Shown here: positions 5,524 through 7,349 of the stretch, piece by piece
Numbering within the stretch: the first letter of the stretch is position 1
Layout of the letters: each line of letters starts with the position of its first letter
Assembly (NCBI GenBank): GCA_044341215.1
Contig: JBIISC010000045.1
Span: forward strand, 1 to 7,349
From: JAFMIT01 sp044341215
GTDB lineage: Bacteria > Actinomycetota > Actinomycetes > S36-B12 > UBA5976
Reading direction: 5' to 3'
Length of the DNA: 7,349 nucleotides
Notes under the pieces: model-generated
The model's database searches: none
Told to the model about the DNA's origin: nothing
Seen by the model: only the letters and a program-made list of their open reading frames with translations
Translations under genes and position numbers: made by a program

Positions 5524-7349
5524 TTAAATATCTAGGAAACGCACATCGCGCGCGTTGTGTTGAATAAAGTTTCGGCGGCTTTCAACATCTTCACCCATCA
5601 AAACACTGAAGAGGTTGTCCGCTTGGGCAGCGTCATCAAGTGTGACGCGAAGTAGTACTCGGTTTGTGTGGTCCATCGTGGTTACGCGAAGTTCTTCGTG
5701 ATTCATTTCACCAAGACCTTTGTAGCGTTGAATTGAATCATCTTTAGGAAGTTTCTTTCCAGCTTCAACACCTTTAGCAATCACAGCATCGCGTTCACGA
5801 TCTGAATATACGTATTGGAAATCTTCGCGGCCCCACTTGATTTTGTAAAGTGGTGGTTGGGCAAGGAATACATGCCCATTTTCGATAAGTGGTTTCATGA
5901 ACCGGAAAAGCAAAGTCAAAAGCAAGGTACGGATGTGTTGACCATCAACGTCAGCATCAGCCATCAAAACAATTTTGTGGTAGCGAAGCTTGTTCATGTC
6001 GAAGTCTTCATGCACACCAGTACCGAGCGCACTGATTAGTGCTTGCACTTCATTGTTTTGAAGAACTTTGTCGATGCGCGCTTTTTCAACGTTCAAAATC
6101 TTTCCACGGATTGGCAAGATGGCTTGCGTGCGTGGATCTCTTCCTTGTTTTGCTGAACCGCCAGCAGAGTCACCTTCAACAATGAATACTTCACATTCTT
6201 CAGGGTTGTTGCTCGAGCAATCTGCAAGTTTTCCTGGAAGCCCACCGCCACCAAGCAAACCTTTACGATTTCTTGCAAGGTCACGCGCTTTACGAGCTGC
6301 AATACGAGCAGATGCTGCGTTTACACACTTGCGGGCAATATCTTTACCTTCAGAAGGATTTGATTCAAACCAAGCACCAAGGTTTTCGTTGACAATCTTT
6401 TGAACGAAAGTTTTCGCTTCTGTGTTGCCAAGTTTGGTTTTTGTCTGACCCTCGAATTGTGGTTCGCGTAGTTTTACTGAAACGATTGCAGTCAAGCCTT
6501 CGCGCACGTCATCACCTGTGAGGTTTGGATCTTTTTCTTTCAAGATATTCCAGTCACGGGCAAACTTGTTTAGCAAAGTAGTAAGTGCGGTACGAAAACC
6601 TTCTTCGTGGGCACCACCTTCGATGGTGTTGATGGTGTTGGCGAATGTGTAAACACTTTCGGTGTAAGTGTCATTCCATTGCAAAGCAACTTCACCGCTG
6701 ATACCGCGTTTGTCATCTTCGGCACCAAAAATAATGACTGTTGGATGCGATGCACCTTTTGGCTGATTAATGTGTGCCACAAAGTCAGCGATACCGCCGT
6801 CATACTTATAAACGATTTTGTTTGGATTTCCATCAACATCAACTGCAGTTTCGCGTTCATCAGAAAGCGAAATTGTTAATCCCTTATTTAAGAAGGCCAT
6901 TTCTTGAAAACGACGAGCAAGAGTTGTGAAATCAAAAACTGTAGTTTCAAAAATATCTACATCTGGCCAAAACGTTACTTTGGTTCCGGTTTCGGTTGAA
7001 TCTCCAACAACAGCAAGTGGTGCGGTTGGTACACCATGTTTGTATGACTGTTCATAAAGTTTTCCATCGCGACGAACTTGAACAGTTAGATCAGTTGATA
7101 GTGCGTTTACAACAGTTACACCCACACCATGCAAACCACCAGAGACTGCGTAACCGCCACCGCCAAACTTTCCACCTGCGTGCAAGACAGTCAAAATAAC
7201 TTCAACAGCTGGTTTCTTTTCAATGGGATGTTCATCAACTGGCATACCGCGGCCATTGTCGACGACGCTAAGTCCACCATTTTGCAAAATCGTTACTTCG
7301 ATGTGCGTGCAATGACCTGCAAGAGCTTCATCAACGGAGTTATCTACTA
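5524..7349 (-). CDS. gyrB: DNA gyrase subunit B, 5' end missing
   Basis: GyrB supplies the ATPase and the TOPRIM part of gyrase. The frame is open to the right edge, so 607 codons are visible; comparison with E. coli GyrB indicates about 43 N-terminal residues lie off the window. The visible part opens VDNSVDEALAGHC, including the ATP-site Asp and Asn (E. coli D45, N46), but the catalytic Glu (E42) is just outside. Next come the GHKL motif DNGRGMPVD (about 7237-7263), the ATP lid HAGGKFGGGGYAVSGGLHG and the QTK loop lysine (6439-6441). The TOPRIM metal ligands are Glu in VEGDSAGGSA (6175-6177) and Asp residues in ADADVDG (5944-5958). The end RRNFIQHNARDVRFLDI is typical. The roughly 170-residue insert of E. 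coli GyrB is absent, as in Gram-positive forms. An in-frame TTG at 7287 is internal, not the start. The promoter lies off the window. Confidence 0.99.
   Translation of the reverse strand, partial: VDNSVDEALAGHCTHIEVTILQNGGLSVVDNGRGMPVDEHPIEKKPAVEVILTVLHAGGKFGGGGYAVSGGLHGVGVTVVNALSTDLTVQVRRDGKLYEQSYKHGVPTAPLAVVGDSTETGTKVTFWPDVDIFETTVFDFTTLARRFQEMAFLNKGLTISLSDERETAVDVDGNPNKIVYKYDGGIADFVAHINQPKGASHPTVIIFGAEDDKRGISGEVALQWNDTYTESVYTFANTINTIEGGAHEEGFRTALTTLLNKFARDWNILKEKDPNLTGDDVREGLTAIVSVKLREPQFEGQTKTKLGNTEAKTFVQKIVNENLGAWFESNPSEGKDIARKCVNAASARIAARKARDLARNRKGLLGGGGLPGKLADCSSNNPEECEVFIVEGDSAGGSAKQGRDPRTQAILPIRGKILNVEKARIDKVLQNNEVQALISALGTGVHEDFDMNKLRYHKIVLMADADVDGQHIRTLLLTLLFRFMKPLIENGHVFLAQPPLYKIKWGREDFQYVYSDRERDAVIAKGVEAGKKLPKDDSIQRYKGLGEMNHEELRVTTMDHTNRVLLRVTLDDAAQADNLFSVLMGEDVESRRNFIQHNARDVRFLDI

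Noticed and set aside
6068..6403. Plus-strand frames inside gyrB (about 6068-6403, 6607-6879 and 6996-7199)
   Set aside because: They are antisense shadows of the conserved GyrB TOPRIM and ATPase regions, with no ribosome sites or domains of their own.
5524..7287. Taking the TTG at 7287 as the gyrB start
   Set aside because: The frame is open to 7349 and the upstream codons encode VDNSVDEALAGHC, the conserved ATP-binding region of GyrB. The true start is off the window.

Overview
The window looks like origin-proximal chromosome from an actinomycete. The order gyrB, gyrA, DUF3566 membrane protein, tRNA-Ile(GAT), small membrane microprotein, tRNA-Ala(TGC) is the arrangement known from Actinomycetota; Mycobacterium has gyrB-gyrA-Rv0007-ileT-alaT. 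The gyrase sequences are actinobacterial in style, but base composition is visibly moderate rather than GC-rich. That suggests a low-GC aquatic lineage such as the freshwater acI/Nanopelagicales group. The lineage is an inference; the phylum is much firmer.

Every gene I can support lies on the minus strand, so the window reads from its right end to its left. From 7349 to 2558 are the 3' part of gyrB (5' end off the window), complete gyrA 15 bases later, and a DUF3566 two-helix membrane protein 2 bases after gyrA. After a 66-base spacer comes a stable-RNA block: tRNA-Ile, a 46-residue DLW-39-like microprotein gene, and tRNA-Ala. A strong intrinsic terminator at 2131-2157 closes it.

Left of the terminator is the accessory part. 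A 638-residue secreted protein has a signal peptide, a long GLUG-type beta-solenoid and a C-terminal OmpA-like domain. Seven bases after it starts a multi-pass membrane protein of probable YczE type, cut by the left edge. The two are probably co-transcribed.

Functionally, GyrA and GyrB form the A2B2 gyrase that supercoils DNA. The DUF3566 protein and the microprotein are conserved membrane neighbours of unknown function. The two tRNAs serve translation. The GLUG/OmpA-like protein is probably a cell-surface protein held at the wall. I saw no phage, transposon, CRISPR or known defence system. The points most worth a second look are the microprotein gene between two tRNAs and the GLUG/OmpA-like surface protein with its altered peptidoglycan-binding site.
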